Shown here: positions 19,447-29,098 of the stretch, piece by piece | How the letters are laid out: each line of letters opens with the position of its first letter | Numbering within the stretch: position 1 is the first letter of the stretch | Assembly: GCA_001604565.1 (NCBI GenBank) | Contig: LVBV01000018.1 | Coordinates: forward strand, 62,001-126,000 | Origin: Puniceicoccales bacterium Verruco_01 | GTDB taxonomy: Bacteria > Verrucomicrobiota > Verrucomicrobiia > Opitutales > Oceanipulchritudinaceae | Direction: 5' to 3' | DNA length: 64,000 bases | Notes under the pieces: model-generated | Told to the model about the DNA's origin: nothing | Databases searched by the model: none | The model's input: only the letters and a program-made list of their open reading frames with translations | Translations under genes and position numbers: made by a program

Positions 19447-19929
19447 ATGTTCAACTACAACGCAGAATCGGGCTGCTGCCCGCGCTTCGATCCGGCGAAA
19501 TGGGATGGGAAGGAAATCGTCTGGCAGGACAAGATCTTCCTCAGGGACGAGGTGAAGACATTTTTCTACATCCCCATCAATTTTGAAAGTGTGATCGTCC
19601 GCCTCTGGGAGGCCGCCGAAAAGGCCGGTGCGCTGACGCCGGAGCCGCCCGTCTGCCTGTCGCTGCACCCCTCGCCGTGGAAAATGGAAATCCGCCTTGA
19701 GGTGGCGAAGGAGGTGCCGGGCTTCGAGAATGTGAAAATGTCGGGCCGCTACCTCTGCCGCGTCTTCGAGGGCCCGTATGCAAAGGTGGACCGCTACTGC
19801 CGCGAGGCGAAGGAATGGGCGTCCGGAAAGGGATTTACGGCAAAGAACCTCTACATGTGGTACGTCTATTGCCCCAAATGCGCGAAGTTCTACGGCAAGA
19901 ACTTCACGGCCATCTTCACCGAAACGTAA
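19447..19929 (+). CDS. Conserved hypothetical protein, possible GyrI-like/small-molecule-binding fold
   Basis: MFNYNAESGCCPRFDPAKWDGKEIVWQDKIFLRDEVKTFFYIP...YVYCPKCAKFYGKNFTAIFTET; paired Cys at both ends. Confidence 0.5.
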   Translation: MFNYNAESGCCPRFDPAKWDGKEIVWQDKIFLRDEVKTFFYIPINFESVIVRLWEAAEKAGALTPEPPVCLSLHPSPWKMEIRLEVAKEVPGFENVKMSGRYLCRVFEGPYAKVDRYCREAKEWASGKGFTAKNLYMWYVYCPKCAKFYGKNFTAIFTET

Positions 19930-19978
19930 CCGCACCTCGGCGCTTGCGGGAAGGCCCGCGTTGTGCCACAAGAACGCG

Positions 19979-20839
19979 ATGGAGGTTCTGTTTCACAAGT
20001 ATCACGCCCTCGGCAACGACTATCTGGTCCTCGACCCGTCCGATCTCACGGGCACGCCTCGGTCCATTCCCTTCACGGCGGCGCAGATCGAGCGCATCTG
20101 CCACCGCAATTTCGGCCTCGGGTCCGACGGCATCCTCTGGGGCCCCTTCCCGGTGGAGGGCGCGGAATACGGTCTTTCCATCTTCAATCCCGACGGCGGC
20201 GAGGCGGAAAAGAGTGGCAACGGCCTGCGCATTTTCTCCCGCTACCTGCACGACATCGGCTGCGTGGAGAACGAAACTTTTTCCGTATGGACCAAGGGCG
20301 GCATCGTGAAGAGCCGCGTGCGGGACGACGGCTTGATCGTGGTGGACATGGGCCGCGTGAGCTTTGCGAGCGATCGCATCCCGGTCCTGCCGGTCGCGCC
20401 GGTGCATGAGGTTCTCAATGAGAAAATCGCCGTGAACGGACGCGAATTCTCCTTCTGCGCCGCGACGATCGGGAATCCGCACTGTGTCCTGCCGCTTGAG
20501 GAAATTAGCGAGGCCCTCGCGCGGGAAATCGGCCCGGTGATCGAGCACGACGCCCGCTTCCCCAACCGCACGAACGTCCAGCTTTTGAAGGTTCTGGACC
20601 GCAAAAACATCGAGATCCAGATCTGGGAGCGCGGCGCGGGCTATACGCTCGCCTCGGGCTCCAGCTCCAGCGCGGCGGCCTCCGTGGCCCGCAAGCTCGG
20701 CCTTGTGGACAGCTCCGTCACGGTGCACATGCCAGGCGGCATCCTGCACATCGACATTGCGGAGGATTACGCCATCCGCATGACCGGTCCCGCAACCCGC
20801 GTGGGCGACATGAAGCTCGACTACGAGGCCCTTGCATAG
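19979..20839 (+). CDS. Diaminopimelate epimerase-family protein with both catalytic Cys replaced by Ser
   Basis: FHKYHALGNDYLVLDP, FNPDGGEAEKSGNGLRIF, ATIGNPHCV, ERGAGYTLASGSSSSAAA, MTGPATRV; DapF-like along its full length. Confidence 0.85.
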   Translation: MEVLFHKYHALGNDYLVLDPSDLTGTPRSIPFTAAQIERICHRNFGLGSDGILWGPFPVEGAEYGLSIFNPDGGEAEKSGNGLRIFSRYLHDIGCVENETFSVWTKGGIVKSRVRDDGLIVVDMGRVSFASDRIPVLPVAPVHEVLNEKIAVNGREFSFCAATIGNPHCVLPLEEISEALAREIGPVIEHDARFPNRTNVQLLKVLDRKNIEIQIWERGAGYTLASGSSSSAAASVARKLGLVDSSVTVHMPGGILHIDIAEDYAIRMTGPATRVGDMKLDYEALA

Positions 20840-21005
20840 GGCCCTCGCGTAGAGGAAACCCGCACTGAAGGAGCGCGGCGCTAGGCTACCCACCCCACGC
20901 TTGCATGAAATCGCCGCTAAAGAGAGCGCGCGAGAGAGCCCAGCGTTGCGCGGAAAAAGGGATTGGACTACCTTTAAACTGTTGGAAACCGAGTTCTTCC
21001 AATTG

Positions 21006-21515
21006 ATGCAAAGGCCGGAAAATCCAGTTTTTCCAAAGCGGCGCCGCGCCGGTTTCTCCATCGCCGAGGTCCTCATCGCCCTCATGATCCTTGCCGTGAT
21101 GGCGGCGGCGATCGGCAGCGCGTGCCTATTTGCCCGCCGCAGTGCGGAGGCCGCCGTGGCGGAGAACACCGCGCTCAACACGGCGCAGGCCTACATGGAG
21201 CAGCTCAAGACTTTCACCTACTCGGCGCTGATGGCCTCGGTGAACGATCCCACCGTGCCGCTCCAGACAATGTCCAGCCTCACGGCGACGGACTATCTCA
21301 CCCAGAACGCGTGGCTGACAAAAACCGTCGTCATGCGGCGCGATGCCTCCGGCAACGTCCTCCAGAGACTCAATGTGGACATCAAGCCGGTTTTGAGCGA
21401 CGCCTCCTCCGGCACGGGACGGGACATCGTCGGCATCCAGATTTTCTACCGCTGGACGGACCCGGTCACGAAAACCCTGCGCAGCGCGTCGATCCGCAGC
21501 GCCAAATCCATCTAG
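21006..21515 (+). CDS. Type IV pilin/pseudopilin-like protein (prepilin cleavage motif)
   Basis: KRRRAGFSIAEVLIALMILAVMAAAIGSACLFARR. Confidence 0.8.
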   Translation: MQRPENPVFPKRRRAGFSIAEVLIALMILAVMAAAIGSACLFARRSAEAAVAENTALNTAQAYMEQLKTFTYSALMASVNDPTVPLQTMSSLTATDYLTQNAWLTKTVVMRRDASGNVLQRLNVDIKPVLSDASSGTGRDIVGIQIFYRWTDPVTKTLRSASIRSAKSI

Positions 21516-21517
21516 CA

Positions 21518-22180
21518 ATGAAACCGCGCCCGCAAAGGTCCGGCAGCAAGGCCTTCACACTCGTAGAGCTACTGGTAGCGCTCGGCATCTTCGGCCTTGT
21601 GATGGGCGCCCTTATTACCTTCAGCCGCAGTTCCACGCGCGTCATTTTTGAAAGCACCCTGCGGCTGGACCTCGACCGCGACCTGCGCCAGTCCGCACAG
21701 CGGATCCTCGCCGACGTGAACACAGCGGACGCCTTCTACCTGTACAAGAGTTTCAAGAGCAGCGACCGCAACGCAACAAATGGCTCGCAGCGGCTGGGGT
21801 CCGACGCCTCGGGGGACTTTCTGCTCCTCGTTTATTCCGAACCACAGCCCCTGACGACGAGCAACGTGTACGTGACGCGCCTTGTCGGTTACTTCCGCAA
21901 GGCGGACACCGCCAGCGCGCGCGGAGGCATCCACCGCTTCCAGATCGACTATGCCGACCAGACCGTGCGCGCGGATTCCAACCCTGTGGAAAGTCTTCTG
22001 GCCTCGTATTCCTACAACGACGAATACCCACGCCTGATTCCTTCGGCGGCAGGCGGCTACACAAACGGGATGTTCTACAACTTCCGCGGCAAGACCGTGA
22101 TGATCTCGGCTGACCTCTACCGGGGGGCCTCCTACCGCAATTCCACCGAAGTACTGAGGCTTTGCGCCTCGCCACGATGA
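21518..22180 (+). CDS. Type IV pseudopilin-like protein (PilW/GspJ-like)
   Basis: GSKAFTLVELLVALGIFGLVMGALITFSRSS; follows previous gene by 2 nt. Confidence 0.8.
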   Translation: MKPRPQRSGSKAFTLVELLVALGIFGLVMGALITFSRSSTRVIFESTLRLDLDRDLRQSAQRILADVNTADAFYLYKSFKSSDRNATNGSQRLGSDASGDFLLLVYSEPQPLTTSNVYVTRLVGYFRKADTASARGGIHRFQIDYADQTVRADSNPVESLLASYSYNDEYPRLIPSAAGGYTNGMFYNFRGKTVMISADLYRGASYRNSTEVLRLCASPR

Positions 22181-24429
22181 AGGAGCCCATGAAAAAAAGA
22201 ATCGGGAAACTTCGTTTTGCACCGGCTGGAAGCAGGCGCCGCGGTTCCGCGCTGGCCGCCGTTCTCATCCTCTGCACGGCAGCGGCGATGATCGGCGCCG
22301 GGACGATGGACGTGGCGACGACCGAGCGGCGCCTGAATCACCGCGCCGCCATGAATCTTGAGGCGCGCAACGCCGCCGAGGCCGTCGTCGAATACGGCCT
22401 TGCGGAACTGTCCCAACGCTTCCAGACGCAAAACAGCTTCCAGTCCAACGAGCTGTCCCGCACCCAGCGGCCCCTCACTCTGCCCGCCAGTTTCTACAGC
22501 GTCTTCGCCGGGAGCAATGTGGTTCTCCCGGCCAATCCCTATTCCGGAGCTGTGGAGCACGGCACGTATTCGACTGAACTCATCGGCGGTTCCGTGCCGG
22601 ACGCGGGCTGGATGTTTCTGGACCCCCGCATTCCCGGCAATGCGTCGGACCCCCTCTCCAGCCGCAACGTCCTCGTCCGTCAGGTGCGCGTGTACGGCAG
22701 GGCGACAGTTCGGGATTCACGGGGTGTGGAAAGCGTCTCCCGCTGCCGCGCCACGCTTCAGATCCGCGACGCCCCGCTCTTTTCCTATGCGGTGTTCTAC
22801 AACATGGACATGGAGGTGGCTCCCGGCGTGACGATGGACATCGTGGGGCCTGTGCACACCAACAAAAACCTGTATGTCTGCGGCCAGTCGGGAGCCTCGC
22901 TCCGGTTCCACGACACGGTGACCGCCGTGGGAGGCGTGTACCACACCCTAAAGACCGGTTACGGCGAGTCCGTGGGGAGCGGCATCATCTCCTTTGCGAA
23001 CGATGCCGGGAACCTCGTGGCGATGAACACGGGCAGCGCCCACGGCTACGATTCCACCTACGCAGACTGGTACAACAAGAGCATGGCTCTCTGGGACGGC
23101 AACGTGCAGGACTCCGCCTACGGAGTGCAAAAGTGCGCGTCGGTGTCGCTGCCGGATTACGAGCAGGACGACCTGGCGACCGCCACCATCGACGACGCCC
23201 TGAACTACGCCTACCAGATGATCCTGCCGCTCAACACCTCCGCCTCGGCCAACGCCTCCGTGGAGGAGCAGAAGTTCGCCTACAAGGCGGGGCTGGTCCT
23301 TGTCATCACAACCGCGTCGAACAACATCACCACCTATTCCCTTTACGCTCAGAAGCACGATTCCGACGGCAAGCTCGTTTACAGCGGCACCGCGCCGGAC
23401 CGCACCTTCCTCTGTTCCAGCACCTCCACGGATCCGGAGATCGCGGCAAACCTCGCGGCGATCTTCGCCGTCAACAATTACGCCAGTCACACAAGCGGCA
23501 CCGCCACGATCGTGGACGGCGGCCTGTACGACACGCGGCGACAGAAGGGCGTCGATCTCTTCGAGATCAACATGGGCAAGCTCCGCGACGCTCTGGAAAG
23601 GAACGACGCGCGCGACTGGGGGAACACCTCCTCGGCCTCTGACGCCACCTATGCGCCCTCGACATGGTGGAACGGCATCGTTTACGTGGAGTTTCCCGCA
23701 GCTTCGGGAACAGCGGGGCCCGACGGCGTACTCGCCTCGCAGGACGGATACGGCCTGCGCCTCAAGAACGCTCAGTCCAGCGGCTCCGGGAGTACGTACA
23801 CGCCGGGAATTCCCGACCCGAGCTGGTCCTCGGCCACGGGGACGACCCTGGTCACCAACAACGTGATGTACGTGCAGGGCAACTACAACGCCGACGGCAA
23901 GAGCAGTACTGGCTCCTCCACGACCGTGGACGACCCCAAGGAACCCGCCGCCGCCCTTGCCGCCGATGCCATCACACTCCTCAGTCCCGGCTGGGCGGAT
24001 GCCGAGAGCGCGCGACAGGTGGCCAAGAGCACCACCACCTACAAGTACGCGGGGGCCACGAGCGACTACCTCGAAATTTCCGCCGCACTCATCGCCGGCA
24101 TCGTCCCCACGAACAAGGCCAACAACGGCTACGGCAGCGGCTCGGTGAACAACCTGCCGCGTTTCCTTGAAGTGTGGAACCAGACGGTGCGCTACCGGGG
24201 CTCTCTCGTGGCCCTGTACGAAAGCGAGATCGCCATCCAGCCCTTCCGCACGAGCCTGAGTTCCTCGAACTACGTTTTCTCGCCGCCGCAGCGCGACTGG
24301 GGCTTCAACAGCCTCTTTTCGAGCGGCGTCTATCCGCCGGGTACTCCCAACATGCGCTCCTTCCGCCGCGTGGACCTCAAGTTCCTCGGCGAGGATGAAT
24401 GGAACAGCGAGATCGCCGCGCTACCGTGA
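22177..24429 (+). CDS. Large PilX/GspK-like pilus assembly protein
   Basis: RRRGSALAAVLILCTAAAMIGAGTMDVATTERRLNHRAAMNLEARNAAEAVVEYGLAEL; ATGA overlap with upstream gene. Confidence 0.65.
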   Translation: MKEPMKKRIGKLRFAPAGSRRRGSALAAVLILCTAAAMIGAGTMDVATTERRLNHRAAMNLEARNAAEAVVEYGLAELSQRFQTQNSFQSNELSRTQRPLTLPASFYSVFAGSNVVLPANPYSGAVEHGTYSTELIGGSVPDAGWMFLDPRIPGNASDPLSSRNVLVRQVRVYGRATVRDSRGVESVSRCRATLQIRDAPLFSYAVFYNMDMEVAPGVTMDIVGPVHTNKNLYVCGQSGASLRFHDTVTAVGGVYHTLKTGYGESVGSGIISFANDAGNLVAMNTGSAHGYDSTYADWYNKSMALWDGNVQDSAYGVQKCASVSLPDYEQDDLATATIDDALNYAYQMILPLNTSASANASVEEQKFAYKAGLVLVITTASNNITTYSLYAQKHDSDGKLVYSGTAPDRTFLCSSTSTDPEIAANLAAIFAVNNYASHTSGTATIVDGGLYDTRRQKGVDLFEINMGKLRDALERNDARDWGNTSSASDATYAPSTWWNGIVYVEFPAASGTAGPDGVLASQDGYGLRLKNAQSSGSGSTYTPGIPDPSWSSATGTTLVTNNVMYVQGNYNADGKSSTGSSTTVDDPKEPAAALAADAITLLSPGWADAESARQVAKSTTTYKYAGATSDYLEISAALIAGIVPTNKANNGYGSGSVNNLPRFLEVWNQTVRYRGSLVALYESEIAIQPFRTSLSSSNYVFSPPQRDWGFNSLFSSGVYPPGTPNMRSFRRVDLKFLGEDEWNSEIAALP

Positions 24430-25091
24430 TGAAAGCTCTCTTCCGCATCGCCTGCCTTGCGTCCGCCTTTGTTCTGGCCGGTGCCAGAGCTTCCGCCGCG
24501 GAGCCGCGCATCCTTGCATGGCCTTCACAGGCATTACCGCCCTTCAGCGTCACCACGGTGTGGGACACTCCCCCGGAATCGGGCCCCACCGCCTTCTTCC
24601 GTCTGGAGGGAAGCGGCGTCACGCTGGAACTGGGGACGCTGCGTCCCTTCGTCGTGGCGGCGGCAACCGATCCTCGCCCGGCGATTCCCGGCGCGCTCTT
24701 CTTCCGCCACGGGAGAACGGCGGACGGCTGGCTCGCCTTCACACTCTTCGAGAAAGACGTCTTCATGGACACGGCTTCGGAGGTGAATCTCGCCGCCTAT
24801 CTGGCGGGCATCGTGGCAGGTTCCGCCCCTGAGAGGGGGCGCATTGTGACGGTTCTTGAACCTCCCGCGCCGATCGACCGACGCGAACTCCTGATCGGCC
24901 TGCGTCCGTTTTCCCTCTCGTGGAGAACGGACGACGCCCTGTCGAAAACCTCCGTCACGCGGTGCGACTGGTTCTTCGAGCTGGAGGGCGGGCGACTCCT
25001 TGTCGTAAGCGTCGTGGCGGGCAGCGCAGGCTTTGAAGGCGTGCGCAATGCGGCCCTCGCGGTGCTGCGCGACGCCGCCATCGTCCATTGA
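24429..25091 (+). CDS. Hypothetical secreted protein
   Basis: Signal peptide MKALFRIACLASAFVLAGARASAA; overlaps upstream stop (TGATG). Confidence 0.6.
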   Translation: MKALFRIACLASAFVLAGARASAAEPRILAWPSQALPPFSVTTVWDTPPESGPTAFFRLEGSGVTLELGTLRPFVVAAATDPRPAIPGALFFRHGRTADGWLAFTLFEKDVFMDTASEVNLAAYLAGIVAGSAPERGRIVTVLEPPAPIDRRELLIGLRPFSLSWRTDDALSKTSVTRCDWFFELEGGRLLVVSVVAGSAGFEGVRNAALAVLRDAAIVH

Positions 25092-25116
25092 CGCCAGACT
25101 CCCTGCGGAGAGCGCC

Positions 25117-26229
25117 CTACCGGTAGAGCAGCTCGTCCATCAGGTCCTCGCGGTCGGGGCTGAAGGAGAGCGCCACCTCCTGCGTCACGACTCGGTTGCG
25201 GACGAGCTTGGCGAGCGACTGGTTCATCGTGCTCATGCCGACCTCGCTGCCGCCCTTGATGACGGAGGGAAGCTGGTGGAGCTTGTTCTCGCGGATCAGG
25301 GCGCGGACGACGGGAGTGGCCACCATCGTCTCCGTCGCAAGGACGCGGCCCGTACCGTCGGCTTTGGGCAAAAGCTGCTGGCAGACCACGACGCGCAGGG
25401 TCGTGGCCACGACAAGGCGCGCCCTCTCCTGTTCGGCGGGCGGGAAGGAACCGATGATGCGAATCACCGTCTGGTACGCCTCGGAGGTGTGCAGAGTGCC
25501 GAAGGTAAGGTGCCCTGTTTCCGAAAGCGTGAGCGCGGCGCGGATCGTCTCGGGATCGCGCATCTCGCCGATCAGCACCACGTCGGGATCCTGGCGGAAA
25601 CTCCGGCGCAAAGCCTCCGAAAAACTCTCCGTATCCACCCCAACCTCTCGCTGCGTCACGTAGCTGCAACGGCTCTTGTGAAGGTATTCCACAGGCTCCT
25701 CGATCGTCACGATGTGCGAGGGCCGCGTGAGATTGATCTCGTTGATGATGCAGCCGAGGGTCGTCGATTTGCCCGAGCCGGTGGCGCCCGTCACCAGCAC
25801 GAGGCCGTGACGCAGGGAGAAGATCTGGCTCACCACCTTGCGCGGCAGTCCCAGCGTCTCGAAGGGCGGGAAGGAGGACGGCAGTAGGCGGATGGCCAGA
25901 GCGATGTTGCCTCGCTGGTAGGAGGCATTGATGCGGATGCGGGAGCCGTCGGGCAGCGTCTCGGCAAAGTCGAATTCATGCTCTTTCTGGAAAACGTCAA
26001 ACCGTGGCTCGCCCAGAAGGGTCCGGGTCAGTTGAGCAACCTCCTCTGCCGGAACAGGCCGGGAATCCGGCATCTCGATCATGTCGCCGTTCAGGCGGAC
26101 GAAGGGAAGGTCGTTCGCCGTTACGTGAAGGTCCGTCGAGTTGAGCTTGAGGAACTTCTCGATGAGAGGGGGCAGAATGGTGAGCGCGGGTTTCGGGTCC
26201 TGCGCGGGTCGGGGACGGTCATTCTTCAT
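25117..26229 (-). CDS. PilT/PilU-family ATPase
   Basis: GATGSGKSTTLGCIINEIN, FRQDPDVVLIGEMRDPETIRAALTLSETGHLTFGTLHTSEA. Confidence 0.9.
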   Translation of the reverse strand: MKNDRPRPAQDPKPALTILPPLIEKFLKLNSTDLHVTANDLPFVRLNGDMIEMPDSRPVPAEEVAQLTRTLLGEPRFDVFQKEHEFDFAETLPDGSRIRINASYQRGNIALAIRLLPSSFPPFETLGLPRKVVSQIFSLRHGLVLVTGATGSGKSTTLGCIINEINLTRPSHIVTIEEPVEYLHKSRCSYVTQREVGVDTESFSEALRRSFRQDPDVVLIGEMRDPETIRAALTLSETGHLTFGTLHTSEAYQTVIRIIGSFPPAEQERARLVVATTLRVVVCQQLLPKADGTGRVLATETMVATPVVRALIRENKLHQLPSVIKGGSEVGMSTMNQSLAKLVRNRVVTQEVALSFSPDREDLMDELLYR

Positions 26230-26328
26230 CTCGGGGAAAGAAACAGAACTCTTCTACAAGTAACGGACAAAAGCGTCACATTGAAAGGCGTTATTTCCCG
26301 CGGCGGCGAAATGCCCGTGTTGCCCGAT

Positions 26329-28116
26329 TCACACCGTCGCACGGTCCTCGCCAAGGAAACGGGCGCCGATGTGGTCCGCGTAATAACCGTGAAGGAGGCC
26401 GGCGATCGCCTCAGGGCTTTCCTGCGCCAGAACGTCCGTCACCATCTTCGCGGTGTCGGACATCGAGATGTTGCGGATGAAGTACTTGATCTCTGGCAAC
26501 ACCGCTCCCGCGACGGAAAGCTCCTGCGCGCCCATGCCGAAGAGCAGGCCCGCGTATGCCGCGTCGCCCGCCATCTCGCCGCAGACGGAGACCGGAATCC
26601 CCGCCTTCTTTCCGGCGTCGAAGATCATCTTGAGCAGTCGCATGATCGCCGGATGGTTCGGCTCGTAAAGATGAGCCACGCGGTCGTTCACGCGGTCCAC
26701 CGCCAGCGTGTACTGGATGAGGTCGTTCGTGCCGATGCTGAAGAAGTTGCAGTGTTTGGCCAGAAGGTCCGCCGCGAGGGCCGCGCCGGGAATCTCGATC
26801 ATGCTGCCCACGGGGATGTTCGCGTCGAAATCAATCTTCTTGGCGGCAAGCTCCCTCTTGCATTCCTCAAGGATTGCATTGGCGCTCACGAGCTCCTGCA
26901 CGGAACTGATCATGGGGTACATGATCTTTACCCTGCCGAAGGCGCTCGCCCTCAGGATCGCGCGAAGCTGGTCCTTGAAGAGCGCCACATGTTCCAGACA
27001 CAGGCGGATCGCACGGAATCCCATGAAGGGATTGGACTCCTCATGCCCGAAAATGGGATTGGAGATCTGCTTGTCGCCGCCGATGTCGAGAGTACGGATC
27101 GTGACGGGAAAGGGGGCCATCGCCTCCGCCACGCGGCGGTACACGCGCAGCTGCTCCTCCTCGCTCGGGAGCGTGGCGCTGCGCAAAAAGAGATTCTCCG
27201 TCCGGAAGAGGCCAATACCGTCCGCACCGCTCTTCTTGAGGTCGTCGTTGCTTTCCGAGCCATCCACGTTCAGCATCACGCGGACCTCGAAACCGTCCAC
27301 CGTGCGCGCGGGCAGGTGAAGGTTCGAATGATACACGGTCTGCGCCTTCTGGCGCTCGGTACGGATCTTGCCGTAGCGGAAGAGGCTCTGCTCGCTGGGG
27401 TTGATGATGACAAGGCCTTCGAAACCGTCCACGATCACCGTGTCGCCCGTCTTCACACGCTTGGTGATATCGTGCAGGCCAACGACGGCGGGAACGTTGA
27501 TGGAGCGCGCCACGATGACGGCGTGGCTCGTGCGGCTGCCCTGATCGGTCACCAAGGCGGACACGCGGGAACGGTCCAGCTTCACGGTGTCCGAGGGGGA
27601 AATGTCGTCGGAAACAAGGATCCGCGCGCCTGAATAGTTATCCAGTTCCATCTCCGCCTGCCCGAGGAGATTGTGCAGCAGCCGACGCGAGACATCCTTG
27701 ATGTCGGCCACGCGTTCCTTGATGTAGTCGTCGTCGATGTGGGAGAAGGCCTCCACGTAGCGATTGGAGACGGTCTGGAAGGCATACTCGATATTCCAGC
27801 CGTTCTCGAAGATTTCCTTCTCCACCTCGTCGATCAAGGCCTTGTCCTCAAGAACCATCTGGTGGGCATCGAAGATCTGGGCCTCCTTTTCGCCCAGCTT
27901 TTCCTCGATCTCGCAACGCAGGACGCGCAGCTGCTGCTTGATCTGGAGGAGCGCCCCCTCCAGCCGCGCCACCTGTTCCTCGCGCTTTTCCGGCGGGACA
28001 AAATAGCTGGCCACCTCGATTTCCTTGCGGACGAAGAGAAACGCCGGACCGTGCGCCACGCCCGGGGACGCGGCGACGCCCTTCACCTGTATCTCCTCTT
28101 TGACAGCAGTTTCCAT
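26329..28116 (-). CDS. ptsI: Phosphoenolpyruvate-protein phosphotransferase (PTS enzyme I)
   Basis: VKGVAASPGVAHGPAF, TDQGSRTSHAVIVARSINVPAVVG, GADGIGLFRTENLF, FFSIGTNDLIQYTLAVDR, VSVCGEMAGD. Confidence 0.95.
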   Translation of the reverse strand: METAVKEEIQVKGVAASPGVAHGPAFLFVRKEIEVASYFVPPEKREEQVARLEGALLQIKQQLRVLRCEIEEKLGEKEAQIFDAHQMVLEDKALIDEVEKEIFENGWNIEYAFQTVSNRYVEAFSHIDDDYIKERVADIKDVSRRLLHNLLGQAEMELDNYSGARILVSDDISPSDTVKLDRSRVSALVTDQGSRTSHAVIVARSINVPAVVGLHDITKRVKTGDTVIVDGFEGLVIINPSEQSLFRYGKIRTERQKAQTVYHSNLHLPARTVDGFEVRVMLNVDGSESNDDLKKSGADGIGLFRTENLFLRSATLPSEEEQLRVYRRVAEAMAPFPVTIRTLDIGGDKQISNPIFGHEESNPFMGFRAIRLCLEHVALFKDQLRAILRASAFGRVKIMYPMISSVQELVSANAILEECKRELAAKKIDFDANIPVGSMIEIPGAALAADLLAKHCNFFSIGTNDLIQYTLAVDRVNDRVAHLYEPNHPAIMRLLKMIFDAGKKAGIPVSVCGEMAGDAAYAGLLFGMGAQELSVAGAVLPEIKYFIRNISMSDTAKMVTDVLAQESPEAIAGLLHGYYADHIGARFLGEDRATV

Positions 28117-28184
28117 CGGAACCGACTACTCACATATACCCGCAGTCACGCTTCATGCAACCAAATGAAACAGAAGAGCAATCC

Positions 28185-29057
28185 TTACAGAATCCAAGTA
28201 GAGGCAAAAAACGCATCCGTGCCCCAGGCCCGCCGCACGATTCCTTCGATCGCCGCGTGCCTTCCCTGTTCCGCAAAAGCGAAGACCGCGCTCCCACTGC
28301 CGGTGAGGGCCATCTGTGGAAGGTTCTCCGCGCGCAAAAGATCGTTCAGGGAGTCGTACGCCAGATATTTGCCAAAGACCACCTTCTGGAAGCTGTTGTA
28401 GATCGGGGGCAGTGACGATGCGAAGGGGTTCCAGCCGTAGATCGCCTTTTCCGCTTCGCCGAGGTTGGCCACCTCCCCTTCCCGGTCCAGAGCGCCGTAT
28501 GCCCAGCCCGTCGGGACACCGAAGTGCGGCTTTGCGACGACGAGGCAGAGTTCCCGGAGCGCAGAAGCGGTCTTTTCGGGCAGCGCGTCGATGGATTCCC
28601 CCCGTCCGCCCATGAAGCATGGACCCTCCACAAGAAAGAGCGGGCAGTCCGACCCGACGGACGCCGCAAGATCGGAAAGAGCCGCGCCCGCGAGCGGATA
28701 CCCGCAGACTTGATTGAGAATTCGCAGTGCCCCCGCCGCATCACTGCTGCCTCCGCCAAGACCCGCACCCCACGGGATGCGCTTGGTGAGGCGCCATGCA
28801 AGGAAAGGCGCGCCCGGCACCTTGGCGCGAAAGGCCGCCGCCGCCTTGAGGACCAGATTGTCCGGCCCGGCGGAAAGCTCCGCATTGTCGCAAAAAAGTT
28901 CGTCGCGGCCCGTGGCGGAAACGCTCGCGGATAGTTCGTCATACACGCCGATCCGGACAACGAGCGAGGCAAGATCGTGGTATCCATCCGCCCGTTTCCC
29001 TCCGACGGCAAGATACAGGTTCAGCTTGGCCGGGCAGCGTTCCGCGATCGTCTCCAT
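28185..29057 (-). CDS. ispE: 4-diphosphocytidyl-2-C-methyl-D-erythritol kinase
   Basis: CPAKLNLYLAVGGKRADGYHDLASL, KRIPWGAGLGGGSSDAAGALRILN, SVGSDCPLFL, LTGSGSAVFAF. Confidence 0.93.
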   Translation of the reverse strand: METIAERCPAKLNLYLAVGGKRADGYHDLASLVVRIGVYDELSASVSATGRDELFCDNAELSAGPDNLVLKAAAAFRAKVPGAPFLAWRLTKRIPWGAGLGGGSSDAAGALRILNQVCGYPLAGAALSDLAASVGSDCPLFLVEGPCFMGGRGESIDALPEKTASALRELCLVVAKPHFGVPTGWAYGALDREGEVANLGEAEKAIYGWNPFASSLPPIYNSFQKVVFGKYLAYDSLNDLLRAENLPQMALTGSGSAVFAFAEQGRHAAIEGIVRRAWGTDAFFASTWIL

Positions 29058-29098
29058 GGGGCGATTTTCGGCGCGGTTGAGGAACGTGACAAGTTTCC

